Origin: Polaromonas sp. P2-4
GTDB taxonomy: Bacteria; Pseudomonadota; Gammaproteobacteria; Burkholderiales; Burkholderiaceae_C
Direction: 5' to 3'
Assembly: GCA_024703855.1 (NCBI GenBank)
Contig: CP087965.1
Span: 3,030,001 to 3,094,000, forward strand
DNA length: 64,000 nt
Of the stretch, positions 19,439 to 29,741 are shown one piece after another; position 1 is the stretch's first letter, and each line of letters opens with the position of its first letter. The translations under genes and the position numbers were made by a program. A model generated the notes under the pieces. That model searched no databases. It worked only from the letters and a program-made list of their open reading frames with translations, and had not been told where the DNA came from.

Positions 19439-20053
19439 TTGAGCACAACTGTGACCTCTGTGGACTACTACTTCACGCCGCAAAGCCCCTGGACTTATCT
19501 GGGGCACGAACGTTTTGCGCAAATTGCCCGCGCGGCAGGCGCTGCGGTGCGCGTGCTGCCGATTGACCTGGGCGGCCAGGTGTTCCCGATCTCGGGCGGC
19601 CTGCCTTTGGCCAAGCGCGCACCGCAGCGCCAGGCCTACCGGCTGCTGGAGCTACAACGCTATTCGGATTACCTCGGCGCGCCGCTGAACCTCAAACCCA
19701 AATTCTTCCCGGTGTCTGACGACGACGCTTCGCGCCTCATCATCGCGGTCGATCTGCACGACGGCGTTGACGCGGCCATGACAATCAGCGGCGCCATTTT
19801 CAGCGCGGTATGGGCGCAGGAACGCCATATTGCCGATGAGAAGGTGCTGGCCGAATTACTGGCTGAATGCGGCCTGCCTGCCCAGCGGCTGGAGCAGTCC
19901 TACAGCCAGGCCGTTCAAGAGCGTTACGAAGCCAACACCCAGCAGGCCATAGCCGCGGGCGTGTTCGGTGCACCCAGCTACGTGATTGACGGCGAACTGT
20001 TCTGGGGTCAGGATCGGCTTGATTTTGTGGAGCGCAAACTCAGGGCGGGTTAA
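19439..20053 (+). CDS. DsbA-family / 2-hydroxychromene-2-carboxylate isomerase-like protein
   Basis: TTG start at 19439 preceded by CGGAGA. 204 aa. The thioredoxin-fold opening VDYYFTPQSPWTYLGHERF has SPW and Y where dithiol enzymes have CxxC. With the C-terminal GVFGAPSYVIDGELFWGQDRLDFVER this identifies the HCCA isomerase branch (GST kappa-like, glutathione-dependent). Such enzymes isomerise naphthalene-pathway intermediates, but many family members have other, unknown substrates. It is divergent from the SDR gene; the shared upstream region is about 95 nt. Confidence 0.82.
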   Translation: MSTTVTSVDYYFTPQSPWTYLGHERFAQIARAAGAAVRVLPIDLGGQVFPISGGLPLAKRAPQRQAYRLLELQRYSDYLGAPLNLKPKFFPVSDDDASRLIIAVDLHDGVDAAMTISGAIFSAVWAQERHIADEKVLAELLAECGLPAQRLEQSYSQAVQERYEANTQQAIAAGVFGAPSYVIDGELFWGQDRLDFVERKLRAG

Positions 20054-20130
20054 ACCCATAGTCACTCCACCATAGTCACTCCATTCAGGCAGTCCCTCTT
20101 TCAACGCAAACATCTAACAGGAGCAATACC

Positions 20131-20819
20131 ATGGGTCAATTCATCAATCTCAAGTCCGCCGACGGTTTCACCCTGCCGGCCTATGTGGCGCAACCCGAAG
20201 GCAAGCCCAAGGCGGCCGTTGTCGTGCTGCAGGAAATCTTCGGCGTCAACTCGCACATCCGCGCCGTCACCGACCGCTTTGCCGCGCAAGGCTATCTGGC
20301 AGTGGCACCCGCCACGTTTGAGCGCGTCAAACCCGGCGTGGACCTTGGCTACCTGGATGCCGACATGACGGCCGGCTTTGAGCTGAAAACCGCCGTGGCC
20401 CGCTACCCGGTGCAGGCGTGCTGCAAGACATCCAGGCCGCCATTGACCACGCCGCCCAGGCCAGCGGCGGCAAGGTCGGCATCGTCGGTTTTTGCTGGGG
20501 CGGCCTGCTGACCTGGCGCGCCGCCTGCATGCTCAAGGGCCTGTCCGCTGCCATTGCCTACTACGGCGGCGGCATCACCGCCGAAGAAGAAATTGCGCGC
20601 CAGCCGCAGTGCCCGGTCATGGCGCATTTTGGCGACCAGGACCACTGGATTCCCATGGAAGGCATAGAGGCGTTCACCAAGGCGCACCCGGAAGTGGAAG
20701 TGCATGTGTACCCGGCCAACCACGGCTTTAACTGCGACCAGCGCGGCTCCTACAACGAAGCCGCGGCCACGCTGGCGCGTGAGCGTTCGCTGGCGTTCTT
20801 TGCGGACAAACTGGCTTGA
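20131..20819 (+). CDS. Dienelactone hydrolase family protein, frameshifted
   Basis: ATG 20131 after AGGAG. Alpha/beta hydrolase of about 230 aa. The catalytic Cys is in GIVGFCWGG, the Asp in HFGDQDHWIP and the His in PANHGFNC, all intact. One base is missing near 20415 (RYPVQA, then VLQDIQAAI in another frame). Carboxymethylenebutenolidases of this type open dienelactones from chlorocatechol or protoanemonin degradation. It could also be a general ester hydrolase. Confidence 0.83.
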
Positions 20820-20880
20820 CGCGGCGTTCAGTGCGGCGTTATCTTTGGCCAATCCAGGGTGTTTTAACCACTGTTCAGAA

Positions 20881-21528
20881 ATGATCCAGCTCCATTACTA
20901 CCCCAGCACGGCCAGCATGGCGCCCCATGTCCTGCTCGAAGAGATCGGCGCGCCGTTCGAGCTCGTGCTGGTAGACCGCACGCAGGACGTGCACAAGACG
21001 CAGCAGTACCTCAAGCTCAACCCGAACGGACTGATCCCGGCGCTCACCGACGGCGATCTGGTGCTCTACGAGTCGGCTGCGATCTGCCTGTATCTGTGCG
21101 ACAGCCACCCCGAAGCCGGTCTGGCGCCGGCGCTGGGCACTCCCGAGCGCGCGCATTTCTACAAGTGGCTGATCTGGCTCACCAACACCCTGCAGGCTAC
21201 TTTGATCATTTACTTTTACCCGGAGCGCTGGATGAATGCCAGCAACCCGGCCGGCGCCGCCGAGCTCCGGGCCCATGCCGAAGCGAGGGTGCGCGTGCTG
21301 CTGGACCAGCTTGATATGGAGCTGGCGCGCCACGGCGGCCCGTGGCTGCTGGGGGACGCCTACACGGCACTCGACGCCTACGCCATGATGTTGTGCCGCT
21401 GGACGCGCAACTTCGGCAAGCCCGCCCGCACCCGCCCGCAACTCGGGCCCTACCTGCAGCGCGTGCTGGCGCGCCCTGCCGTCGTCAGGGTGTTTGCCTC
21501 TGAAGGACTGGCCCAACCCTGGGTTTAG
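20881..21528 (+). CDS. Glutathione S-transferase family protein
   Basis: 215 aa. The N-terminal thioredoxin-like domain starts MIQLHYYPSTASMAPHVLLEEIGAPFELVLVD and has the glutathione-binding pattern NPNGLIPALTDGDLVLYESAAICLYL (cis-Pro and ES). The C-terminal helical domain contains GPWLLGDAYTALDAYAMMLCRW, the conserved fold motif. Converges with corA. Confidence 0.87.
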   Translation: MIQLHYYPSTASMAPHVLLEEIGAPFELVLVDRTQDVHKTQQYLKLNPNGLIPALTDGDLVLYESAAICLYLCDSHPEAGLAPALGTPERAHFYKWLIWLTNTLQATLIIYFYPERWMNASNPAGAAELRAHAEARVRVLLDQLDMELARHGGPWLLGDAYTALDAYAMMLCRWTRNFGKPARTRPQLGPYLQRVLARPAVVRVFASEGLAQPWV

Positions 21529-21568
21529 GTGCCCGTCGGCCTCAAACCTCGCTAGCTGCGGGCAGGCT

Positions 21569-22684
21569 TTAGCGCCCCGTTCGGGCCAGATAACGTTTGC
21601 GCCAGAACACGGTGACCACCACCGCCACCAGCAGCAGCATGGAGCCAAAGGTCCACCAAAAACCCGACGAGGTGTGGATCATGGGCATGAACTCGAAGTT
21701 CATGCCGAAAAATCCGGTGATCAGGTTCAGGGGCAGAAAAATGGCGGTGAGCGCCGTGAGCGTGCGCATGATGTCGTTGGTGCGGTTGCTTTGCGCCGAA
21801 AAATGCATCTGCACGGCGGTCTCGGCACTTTGTTCCATGCGGCGCACATGGTGCACCACACGCTCGATGTGCTCCAGCACGTCACGTGAGCGCACCTTGA
21901 GCAGTTCACGCTCGCGCTGTGCTGCCGGTGTCTCGCCCTCGGGCCAGGTTTCAATCGAGTCAATCCAGTCCTGCACCGCAGAGCGCTGGTCTTCGCAAAT
22001 TTCATCAAGCTGATGCATGGCCAGCCGCGCGTCGAGCACCGAGTTCCAGTTGGTGAAGCGGGTGGCGGGTTTGAGCAGCTCGACCTGCCAGTGGTCGAGC
22101 TGGCGCGTGAGTTCGCGCCGCAGTTCCAGGTAGCCGTCCACCATCTGGTTGACGATGCGCAGCATCAGGTCGGCCGGGCTGGCGGGCAGCTTGACCCCGC
22201 TGGCGCGCGACTCCACCGTGGAGGCGTTGAGTAGCTTGAAGGCGTAGGCGTCGCGCACGGCGCAATCGGTCGGGTGCACGGTCAGCAGCAGATTGTCAAA
22301 CACCGCAAAGCCCACCGGGCTGGTGTCAATGCGCTTGAGCACTGGCGGGCCGCCGCGTTTTATGCGCGCGTGCAGCGGCTGGCCGGGCTGGCTGATGTCG
22401 CTTTCGGTCTGGCCGGTGGCCAGGCGGCGAAACACCAAAACGTCGTACTGCGAGGTGTAGTCGTAATGCGAGGGCAGCTGGTTGTTCAGCAGGTCGGCGA
22501 CATGCAGGTCCACCAACTGGGTGCCGCACAGGGTTTGCAGCTTCGCCTGGATTTGCGCCTGCAACACCTCAAACTCGCGCCGCGCACAGGCAATCCAGAC
22601 AAAGCCTTGCGCGGGCAGTTGGCTCGGCAGGGCATCGGTCTCGGTAATGCCCTGGCTGCCAGAGCTGATGTTGAAAACACGCAT
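21569..22684 (-). CDS. CorA-family divalent metal transporter
   Basis: 371 aa cytoplasmic N-terminal funnel domain and two C-terminal membrane segments. The diagnostic GFFGMNFEFMP (GMN motif) lies between them, after a long stalk helix (RTNDIMRTLTALTAIFLPLNLITG). Transports Mg2+, Co2+ or, in the ZntB branch, Zn2+; the branch is not certain. Starts MRVFNISSGSQG at 22684. Confidence 0.87.
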   Translation of the reverse strand: MRVFNISSGSQGITETDALPSQLPAQGFVWIACARREFEVLQAQIQAKLQTLCGTQLVDLHVADLLNNQLPSHYDYTSQYDVLVFRRLATGQTESDISQPGQPLHARIKRGGPPVLKRIDTSPVGFAVFDNLLLTVHPTDCAVRDAYAFKLLNASTVESRASGVKLPASPADLMLRIVNQMVDGYLELRRELTRQLDHWQVELLKPATRFTNWNSVLDARLAMHQLDEICEDQRSAVQDWIDSIETWPEGETPAAQRERELLKVRSRDVLEHIERVVHHVRRMEQSAETAVQMHFSAQSNRTNDIMRTLTALTAIFLPLNLITGFFGMNFEFMPMIHTSSGFWWTFGSMLLLVAVVVTVFWRKRYLARTGR

Positions 22685-22708
22685 GAAGGCTCAAATCCCA
22701 GTTTTAAG

Positions 22709-22770
22709 TGCCAAATTGGCTCCTAGCCCATATGGTACGGGTGCGGGCAGCTATTGTTTTGATAGTAATA
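22709..22770 (+). repeat. Dispersed intergenic repeat, copy near corA
   Basis: Shows the pattern CCTAGCCCATAT ... GCAGCTATTGTTTTGATAGTAA between corA and hemB. Related copies lie near 26355, 39503 (reverse), 43575, 47415, 49255 and 62740 (reverse). Confidence 0.7.
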
Positions 22771-22797
22771 GTAAGCCGGGCGCGTGGATGGGCCGGC

Positions 22798-23850
<1,053 letters not shown>

Positions 23851-23867
23851 TTATTTGGCTAATGCCT

Positions 23868-23896
23868 TTGCCGCTACGGATTGGGTGCTCTATATA
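23868..23896 (+). promoter_or_regulatory. Sigma-70-type promoter between hemB and hemJ
   Basis: TTGCCG at 23868-23873, a 17-nt spacer and TATATA at 23891-23896. Transcription would begin near 23903 and run into the structured region described next. Confidence 0.5.
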
Positions 23897-23902
23897 CAGT
23901 TA

Positions 23903-24087
23903 AATTGTTTGGCTCGCTAGGGAAATATTGCCAAACCCAATCTGGCAAGGTTAGAATTTAGAGGTGTAGTTACCAATTTGGTGGCCGCATCCCGCTTTTC
24001 CTCCCTGAGCGGGGCCTTTGCGTGTGACAGCAAAAAGGCTTATCAGCCCGGCTGGCCTTCGTGCCATCCGGGCATTTTTTTGCCCGG
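23903..24087 (+). ncRNA. Candidate structured RNA or leader with alternative hairpins
   Basis: About 185 nt downstream of a good promoter, without a convincing reading frame. Successive dyads: CCCGC (23991) with GCGGG (24009); GCCTTTGC (24014) with GCAAAAAGGC (24030); GCCCGG (24046-24051) with CCGGGC (24068-24073); and CCGGGCA (24068-24074) with TGCCCGG (24081-24087) across a T-rich loop. The last two pairings exclude each other, as in an attenuator or riboswitch expression platform. I do not recognise the RNA; 6S-like size is the only resemblance. It could alternatively be a hemJ leader. Confidence 0.35.
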
Positions 24088-24159
24088 CACATCGCTAAAT
24101 CCATTTGTCGGGCGAATTGCGGCGTTGCGCGGTGCTCGCAATCCTCATGCAGGTTTTTG

Positions 24160-24242
24160 GGGTCAGAGTCCAAATTCACCGTGCCTTCGGCACGCCCTGA
24201 AGGGTGCGGTGCGCCGCACCGCAGTGAAATTGGCGTCTGACC
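24160..24242. repeat. REP/RAYT-like palindromic element
   Basis: The ends GGGGTCAGAGTCC and GGCGTCTGACCCC are the start and finish of a 21-bp inverted repeat with three mismatches. Inside are two perfect hairpins, CGTGCCTTCGGCACG and TGCGGTGC-GCC-GCACCGCA. GGGGTCAGA ends resemble palindromes mobilised by REP-associated tyrosine transposases. No transposase is nearby. Confidence 0.6.
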
Positions 24243-24347
24243 CCAATAACCTACTGCGCTCCGGGCGCCTTGCACTTCATCCCGACAAACGAATTTTCCG
24301 ATGTGCCGACGCCGGTGATTTAACGGCTTGCGCACTAAACTACCCGG

Positions 24348-24782
24348 ATGCTCTGGGTCAAATCACTCCACATCGTTTTCGTTGCCAGCTGGTTTGCCGG
24401 GCTTTTTTACCTACCACGCATCTTTGTGAACCTGGCCATGGTGCCGCCCGAAAGCGTGGCGGAGCGTGCACGGCTGATCTTGATGGCGCGCAAGCTGCTG
24501 CGCTTTACCACGGTGCTGGCGGTTCCGGCCTTGGGTTTTGGCCTGTGGCTCTACCTGGGCTACGGCATTGGGCGTGGGCCGGGCAATGGCTGGATGCATG
24601 CCAAGCTGGCCGTCGTCGTGCTGACCCTTGGCTACCACCATGCCTGCGGCCGTCTGCTGGCCAAATTCGTGGCCAACCGCAACACGCGCAGCCATGTCTG
24701 GTTGCGTTGGTTCAACGAGGTGCCGGTCGTCCTGTTGCTGGCCGCTGTCATCTTGGTGGTGGTCAAACCCTGGCAAGGCTAG
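24348..24782 (+). CDS. hemJ: HemJ-like protoporphyrinogen oxidase / CopD-family membrane protein
   Basis: 144 aa with about four membrane segments. The start MLWVKSLHIVFVASWFAGLFYLPRIFV is the typical HemJ (UPF0093) signature, including the conserved His in KSLHIVF. RARLILMARKLLRF and WLRWFNEVPVVLL also fit. HemJ oxidises protoporphyrinogen IX in bacteria lacking HemG and HemY. Proximity to hemB supports heme synthesis. The C-terminal half could equally be scored as CopD-like, so the role is inferred. Confidence 0.75.
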   Translation: MLWVKSLHIVFVASWFAGLFYLPRIFVNLAMVPPESVAERARLILMARKLLRFTTVLAVPALGFGLWLYLGYGIGRGPGNGWMHAKLAVVVLTLGYHHACGRLLAKFVANRNTRSHVWLRWFNEVPVVLLLAAVILVVVKPWQG

Positions 24783-24800
24783 CCCGCCCGCTCAAGCGCC

Positions 24801-25982
24801 ATGGCCTCGCGTCCACCCCCTGTCAAAACCGAACCCGGCGAGCACCCGACGACGGCCTGGCCGCTGGCGCTGGCGGCCATCTGCCTGATTGTTTACGCCA
24901 GTCTCTACCCCTTTGCTGACTGGCGCGACCAGGGCATCTCGCCGCTGCGGTTTTTGACGGCACCGCTGCCGCAGTACTGGACAGGTTTTGATGTGGGGGC
25001 CAACCTGCTGGGCTATGCGCCGCTGGGTTTTTTGCTGGCGCTGCCGACACTGCACAACCGACGCTTGCCCTGGGCCGTCAGCGTGGCGGTGTTCGGTGCT
25101 GCGCTGCTGTCTCTGGCCATGGAAACGCTGCAAAGCTACCTGCCTTCGCGCATTCCTTCCAATGTGGACCTGGTGCTGAACATGCTAGGTGCCGGCTTGG
25201 GTGCCTGCTGCGCCTGGGCGCTGGAGAAATCCGGCATCGTTGATCGCTGGAGCCGTTTCAGGGCGCGTTGGTTTGCCCAGGATGCACGCGGCGCACTGGT
25301 GCTGCTGCTGCTGTGGCCGCTGGCCTTGCTGTTTCCCGCTGCGGTGCCCTTGGGGCTGGGCCAGGTCTTTGAGCGGCTGGAGTCCGCGCTGGCCGACGCC
25401 CTGACCGACACGCCTTTTCTGGAGTGGCTGCCGGTGCGGGAGCTGGAGCTGCAGCCGCTGGTGCCGATTGCCGAACTGCTGTGCGTGGCGCTGGGTGCGC
25501 TGATTCCCTGTCTGCTTGGCTATTGCGTGATCCGCATGCTCTGGCAGCGTGCGGCATTTTCGGTGGCGATTTTGTCGGCGGGTATTGCCGCATCGGCCCT
25601 GTCGGCGGCCCTCAGTTACGGGCCCGAGCACGCTTGGGCCTGGCTGGATCTGCCGGTGCAGGTGGGCCTGGGGTTGGCCGTGGTGCTGGCCATACTGTTT
25701 CTGGTGTTGCCGCGCCGCGGTGCCGCCGCGCTGGCCTTGCTGGCGCTGACGATTCATCTCGGGCTGCTCAACCAGGCGCCTGCCGATCCTTACTTTGCCC
25801 AGACATTGCAAACCTGGGAGCAGGGGCGCTTCATCCGTTTTCATGGTGTGGTGCAGTGGCTGGGCTGGATCTGGCCCTATGCCGCTTTGTTGTATGTGCT
25901 GGTGCGGCTTTCCCGCCGGGAGCGCTCCGGTGCTGGCAAAACCGTAAAATCGGCCGATGACTCAAGCTACCTCTCCGAGTGA
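24801..25982 (+). CDS. VanZ-family membrane protein
   Basis: 393 aa. The N-terminal third holds the VanZ-like domain, with FDVGANLLGYAPLGFLLALP and SLAMETLQSYLPSRIPSNVDLVLNMLGAGLGA. About eight membrane segments follow in total. Its function is unknown; VanZ proteins are linked to glycopeptide tolerance in some Gram-positives but are widespread. Its last 26 nt overlap the start of the ferredoxin gene. Confidence 0.8.
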   Translation: MASRPPPVKTEPGEHPTTAWPLALAAICLIVYASLYPFADWRDQGISPLRFLTAPLPQYWTGFDVGANLLGYAPLGFLLALPTLHNRRLPWAVSVAVFGAALLSLAMETLQSYLPSRIPSNVDLVLNMLGAGLGACCAWALEKSGIVDRWSRFRARWFAQDARGALVLLLLWPLALLFPAAVPLGLGQVFERLESALADALTDTPFLEWLPVRELELQPLVPIAELLCVALGALIPCLLGYCVIRMLWQRAAFSVAILSAGIAASALSAALSYGPEHAWAWLDLPVQVGLGLAVVLAILFLVLPRRGAAALALLALTIHLGLLNQAPADPYFAQTLQTWEQGRFIRFHGVVQWLGWIWPYAALLYVLVRLSRRERSGAGKTVKSADDSSYLSE

Positions 25983-26335
25983 CGCTGCGGCGACCACTCC
26001 GGTTTCCTCTTCTTCCTATTACGAGCGGCACATCTTCTTTTGCCTGAACCAGCGCAGCGGGGGAAGACTGCTGTGCCAACCACCGCGCGCAAGAAGGGTT
26101 TGACCGCTGTAAATCACAGGTCAAGGCCGCCGGGCTGGCCGGACCGGGCAAGGTGCGGGTCAACAAGGCCGGCTGTCTGGACCGCTGCGCAGGCGGCCCG
26201 GTGGCCGTGGTGTACCCCGAAGCGGTCTGGTACAGCTATGTGGACGCCAGCGATATCGACGAGATTGTCGAGTCGCACCTGAAAAACGGCCAAGTGGTGG
26301 AGCGCTTGCTGATGCCCGCCCATCTGGGCCGTTGA
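25957..26335 (+). CDS. [2Fe-2S] thioredoxin-like ferredoxin, frameshifted
   Basis: ATG 25957 lies inside the end of the VanZ gene. The product reads YYERHIFFCLNQRSGGEDCCANHRAQEGFDRCKSQV after restoring one missing base near 26063 (GGGGG-run), then KAGCLDRCAGGPVAVVYPEAVWY. Cysteines in CLNQRSGGEDC and CLDRC match the shethna/thioredoxin-like ferredoxins. About 126 aa. Probable electron carrier of unknown partner. Confidence 0.78.
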
Positions 26336-26354
26336 TTTTCCTGAAGTTTGCGCA

Positions 26355-26415
26355 ATATTGGCCTCTGGCCCCGTATTGGCGGGCGTTAGCAGCTCCTGTT
26401 TTTATAGCGTTTCAT
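26355..26415 (+). repeat. Dispersed intergenic repeat, copy upstream of the hydrolase
   Basis: GGCCTCTGGCCCCGTATTGG ... AGCAGCTCCTGTTTTTATAGC fills the gap between the ferredoxin and hydrolase genes. It is a diverged copy of the family. Confidence 0.6.
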
Positions 26416-26434
26416 TTGTGCTGAAAGTACCCTT

Positions 26435-27080
26435 GTGAACTCCCAAACCCAGAAATCCAGCATTCAAGGCCCGGCGGGCACGCTTGAGATTGCCCTGGAC
26501 GCCCCGGCGGGTGTCTCGTGGGGCGTGGCCGTCATTGCCCATCCGCACCCCTTGTTTGGCGGCACCCTGGACAACAAGGTGGTGCAGACGCTGGCGCGGG
26601 CCTTCATCCAGTGCGGCTGGACGGCCGTGCGTTTTAACTTCAGGGGTGTGGGCGGCAGCGCCGGCAGTCACGACGAGGGTCGGGGGTGAGCTGGAAGATT
26701 TTCTGGCCGTGGTGCAGCATGTGGCGCCACCGGATGCGGGCAACAAACCCCTGGCGCTGGCGGGGTTCTCGTTTGGGGCGTTTGTCACCACGCATGCCTT
26801 TGAGCGCCTGCACACCGCTCGCAACATCGAGAAACTCGTGCTGGTCGGCACCAGCGTTAGCCGCGCTCCGGCCGCGCCGATTGACGCGGCCGCGCACCTT
26901 AAAACCCTGGTGGTGCATGGCGAGCAGGACGACACGGTGCTGCTGTCGGCCGTGCTGGACTGGGCGCGTCCGCAGGCACTTCCGGTTACGGTTGTGCCGG
27001 GAGGCGGCCATTTCTTTCATGGACAATTGCCCCTGCTGAAAAATCTGGTGATCCGCCATCTTTCTTCGCCCGCCGTTTGA
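26435..27080 (+). CDS. Alpha/beta hydrolase, GTG start, frameshifted
   Basis: GTG at 26435 gives MNSQTQKSSIQGPAGTLEIALDAP and then AHPHPLFGGTLDNKVVQTLARAF, the usual opening of this hydrolase group. An extra G in a GGGGG run near 26686 shifts the frame. After it come the nucleophile elbow AGFSFGAF, Asp in HGEQDDTV and His in GGGHFFHG. About 214 aa, complete triad. Substrate unknown. Confidence 0.8.
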
Positions 27081-27149
27081 TCTTTTTGATCTTGACTGAT
27101 CGCGTCGACCTTTCTTCCTGACTTTTACCTCTATCTACCGACTCCCGAC

Positions 27150-28357
27150 ATGCAATGCTCACTGAAGGCCCCCAGCGGCCTGCGCGGCCTCGCCGCCACC
27201 CTGTTTCTGACGTTTTCCGTTGCCTTCCCCGCCGCACGCCCAAGCGCCACAGCCGCCTGAGATTGCTGCGCGCTCTTATTTGCTGCTGGATGTCACGGCC
27301 AACCAGATCCTGGCGGCCAAAGACATTGATTCCCCGATCGAGCCCGCGTCGCTGACCAAGCTGATGACCGAATACCTGGTGTTTGACGCGCTCAAATCCC
27401 AAAAAATCAACCTCAAGCAAACCTTTGGCGTGAGCGAGCGGGCCTGGAAAATGCCGGGTTCGCGCATGTTCATCGACCCCAAAATGCAGGTGCCGGTGGA
27501 AGACCTGATCAAGGGCATGGTGGTGCAGTCGGGCAACGACGCCACCATGGCGCTGGCCGAGGGCGTGGGCGGCACCGCCGAGAACTTTGTCAAGCTCATG
27601 AACGAGCAGGCCAAGGCGCTGGGCATGAAATCAACCGCCTACAAGAATCCGGAAGGCCTGACCTGAGCCCGGCCACACCACCACGGCGCGCGACCTGAGC
27701 ATTCTGTCAACCCGTCTGATGAAGGATTTTCCTGACTACGTCGGTTTTTCAGCGATCAAGAAATACCGTTACCCCGGCACGCCGGCCGCCAACGACACCA
27801 ACCGCAATACCCTGCTGTTCCGCGACCCGACTGTCGATGGCCTCAAAACCGGGCATACTGAGGCTGCCGGTTACTGCCTGATTGCCACCGCCAAGCGCGA
27901 CTTTCCCAACCTGGGCACGGCAGGCGCCCCCGGCAACCGGCGCCTGCTGGCCATCGTGTTGGGAACCGCCAGCGACAGCGCCCGCGCCAGCGAATCGCAA
28001 AAACTCATGAACTGGGGCTACACAGCGTTTGAGGCCGTGAAACTGTTTGATGCAGGCCAAGCCGTGGCGACGCCGTCGGTGTGGAAAGGCAAAGCCAATA
28101 CCGTGAAGCTGGGCCGGCCCGAAGCCATTGTGGTGACCGTGGCCGCCGGCAGCGCCCCCAAAGTCAAAACCCAGGTCGCCCGGCCAGACCCGCTGGTGGC
28201 GCCTTTCGTGAAGGGCCAGTCGCTGGGCACGCTTAAAGTCATGCTGGGCGACAACCCCACGCCCGTGGCCGAGGTGCCACTGGTGGCGCTGGAAGCCGTG
28301 GAAGAAGCCGGCATTTTGGGGCGCGCCTGGGATGCGATCCGGCTCTGGATCAAGTAA
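27150..28357 (+). CDS. D-alanyl-D-alanine carboxypeptidase (PBP5/6 type), two frameshifts
   Basis: Start ATG 27150 with a signal peptide (LRGLAATLFLTFSVAF). Breaks near 27235 and at an extra T (27664, ACC-T-GAG). The joined protein is about 402 aa. Penicillin-binding motifs are in order and intact: SLTKLM (SxxK), SGN in VVQSGNDATMA and KTG in VDGLKTGHTEAAGYCL. A C-terminal beta-rich PBP5 domain and an amphipathic tail (GILGRAWDAIRLWIK) follow. It trims the terminal D-Ala of peptidoglycan pentapeptides in the periplasm. Confidence 0.88.
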
Positions 28358-28402
28358 ACAACAGGGGTAAAACGGCGTGGTAGCGCTGTTGCTGGGTTCC
28401 GC

Positions 28403-28431
28403 TTGAGCCTTTTTGCTATCCGGTTTATACT
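28403..28431 (+). promoter_or_regulatory. Promoter of the str operon
   Basis: TTGAGC at 28403-28408, a 17-nt spacer and TATACT at 28426-28431, about 90 nt before rpsL. Confidence 0.7.
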
Positions 28432-28522
28432 AGAAGGCTTTTCCGCTTTTGATGCGGGAAATATTTGTGGCCGCTGAATCAACCGCGGTAATCAGTTTTC
28501 AGACGTTTAGGGACGTTTTTCA

Positions 28523-28900
28523 ATGCCAACCATCAATCAATTAGTCCGTCAGGGGCGCGAGGTCGAAAAGATCAAGTCCAAGAGCCCTGCGATGGAGAAC
28601 TCTCCGCAGCGCCGCGGTGTGTGCACCCGTGTATACACCACCACGCCCAAAAGCCCAACTCCGCTCTGCGTAAAGTCGCCAAAGTGCGCCTGACCAACGG
28701 ATTTGAAATCATTTCCTACATCGGCGGCGAAGGCCACAACCTGCAGGAACACAGCGTCGTGCTGGTTCGTGGTGGTCGTGTCAAGGACTTGCCTGGTGTG
28801 CGTTACCACATCGTTCGTGGTTCGCCTCGACTTGCAAGGCGTGAAAGACCGCAAGCAGTCGTGCCCCAAGTACGGTGCGAAAAAGCCAAAGGCCAAGTAA
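28523..28900 (+). CDS. rpsL: 30S ribosomal protein S12, two compensating frameshifts
   Basis: Begins [43 protein letters not shown]. One A is missing from the AAAAA run before [18 protein letters not shown] (near 28650) and one base is extra near 28829 (VRGS, then [17 protein letters not shown]). The corrected length is 125 aa, normal for S12. It is the first gene of the str operon and a decoding-centre protein, site of streptomycin resistance mutations. Essential, so the breaks must be sequence errors. Confidence 0.95.
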
Positions 28901-29112
28901 AGCCAAACCGGCTCGAACATTCCTTAATGGTTAAGGGTTCGTGCCAGAAGAAGTTGTCATGACTCCTTCAAAAACAGGTGCTTGAATCACCCTGGCAGGT
29001 GTTTTGAGCGAAGTGACCCAAGTGCAAATAGTTGCGCCGGTCGAGTAAGTGAGAGTTTTGATGACTCTCGCGGTGTCATAAAAGACGCCAACTGAAGCAA
29101 AGAGGTGAAAAA
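28901..29112 (+). promoter_or_regulatory. rpsL-rpsG intercistronic region with hairpins
   Basis: Contains GAAC-CCTTAA-TTAAGG-GTTC pairing at 28915-28940 and a GAGAGT/ACTCTC hairpin at 29051-29069. In E. coli this interval is the S7 translational operator. A similar role here is plausible by position only. Confidence 0.35.
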
Positions 29113-29586
29113 ATGCCACGTCGTCGTGAAGTCCCTAAACGTGAAATTCTTCCTGATCCAAAATTTGGCGATGTTGATCTCGCCAAATTCATGAACGTGA
29201 TCATGCAAGGCGGCAAAAAGGCCGTCGCAGAGCGCATCATTTACGGCGCTCTGGAGCAAATCGAGAAAAAGAACCCCGGCAAAGACCCGCTGGAGGCTTT
29301 CCACATGGCCATCGGCAACATCAAGCCCATGGTTGAGGTGAAGTCCCGCCGTGTTGGTGGTGCCAACTACCAGGTGCCGGTTGAAGTGCGCCCCGTCCGC
29401 CGTATGGCCCTGGCCATGCGCTGGCTCAAAGAAGCCGCCAAAAAGCGCGGTGAAAAGTCCATGTCCCTGCGTTTGGCCAATGAGTTGATGGAAGCCACCG
29501 AAGGCCGTGGCGGCGCCATGAAAAAGCGTGACGAAGTTCACCGCATGGCAGAAGCCAACAAGGCGTTCAGCCACTTCCGCTTCTAA
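29113..29586 (+). CDS. rpsG: 30S ribosomal protein S7
   Basis: 157 aa in one frame: [42 protein letters not shown] onward, ending [12 protein letters not shown]. Binds 16S rRNA to nucleate the 30S head. RBS-like AAAGAGGTG lies just upstream. Second gene of the str operon. Confidence 0.97.
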
Positions 29587-29741
29587 GGCTTTAAGCCCTG
29601 GTTCCAATACCGAACTTCTGATTTTTCGATAGCCAATCTGCCGACTGTGCGCACAACGCCCAGTCGGCAGACGCGCTAGGAAAACATGAGAGATGTTTTG
29701 GCAACGAGTCTTTGTTCGTAACCCCGAACTGAAAGTAATTT

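Noticed and set aside
23880..23905. LexA-like site (TATATACAG)
   Set aside because: Only one half fits the CTGT-N8-ACAG pattern; the left half reads GGTG. It is better explained as a -10 element.
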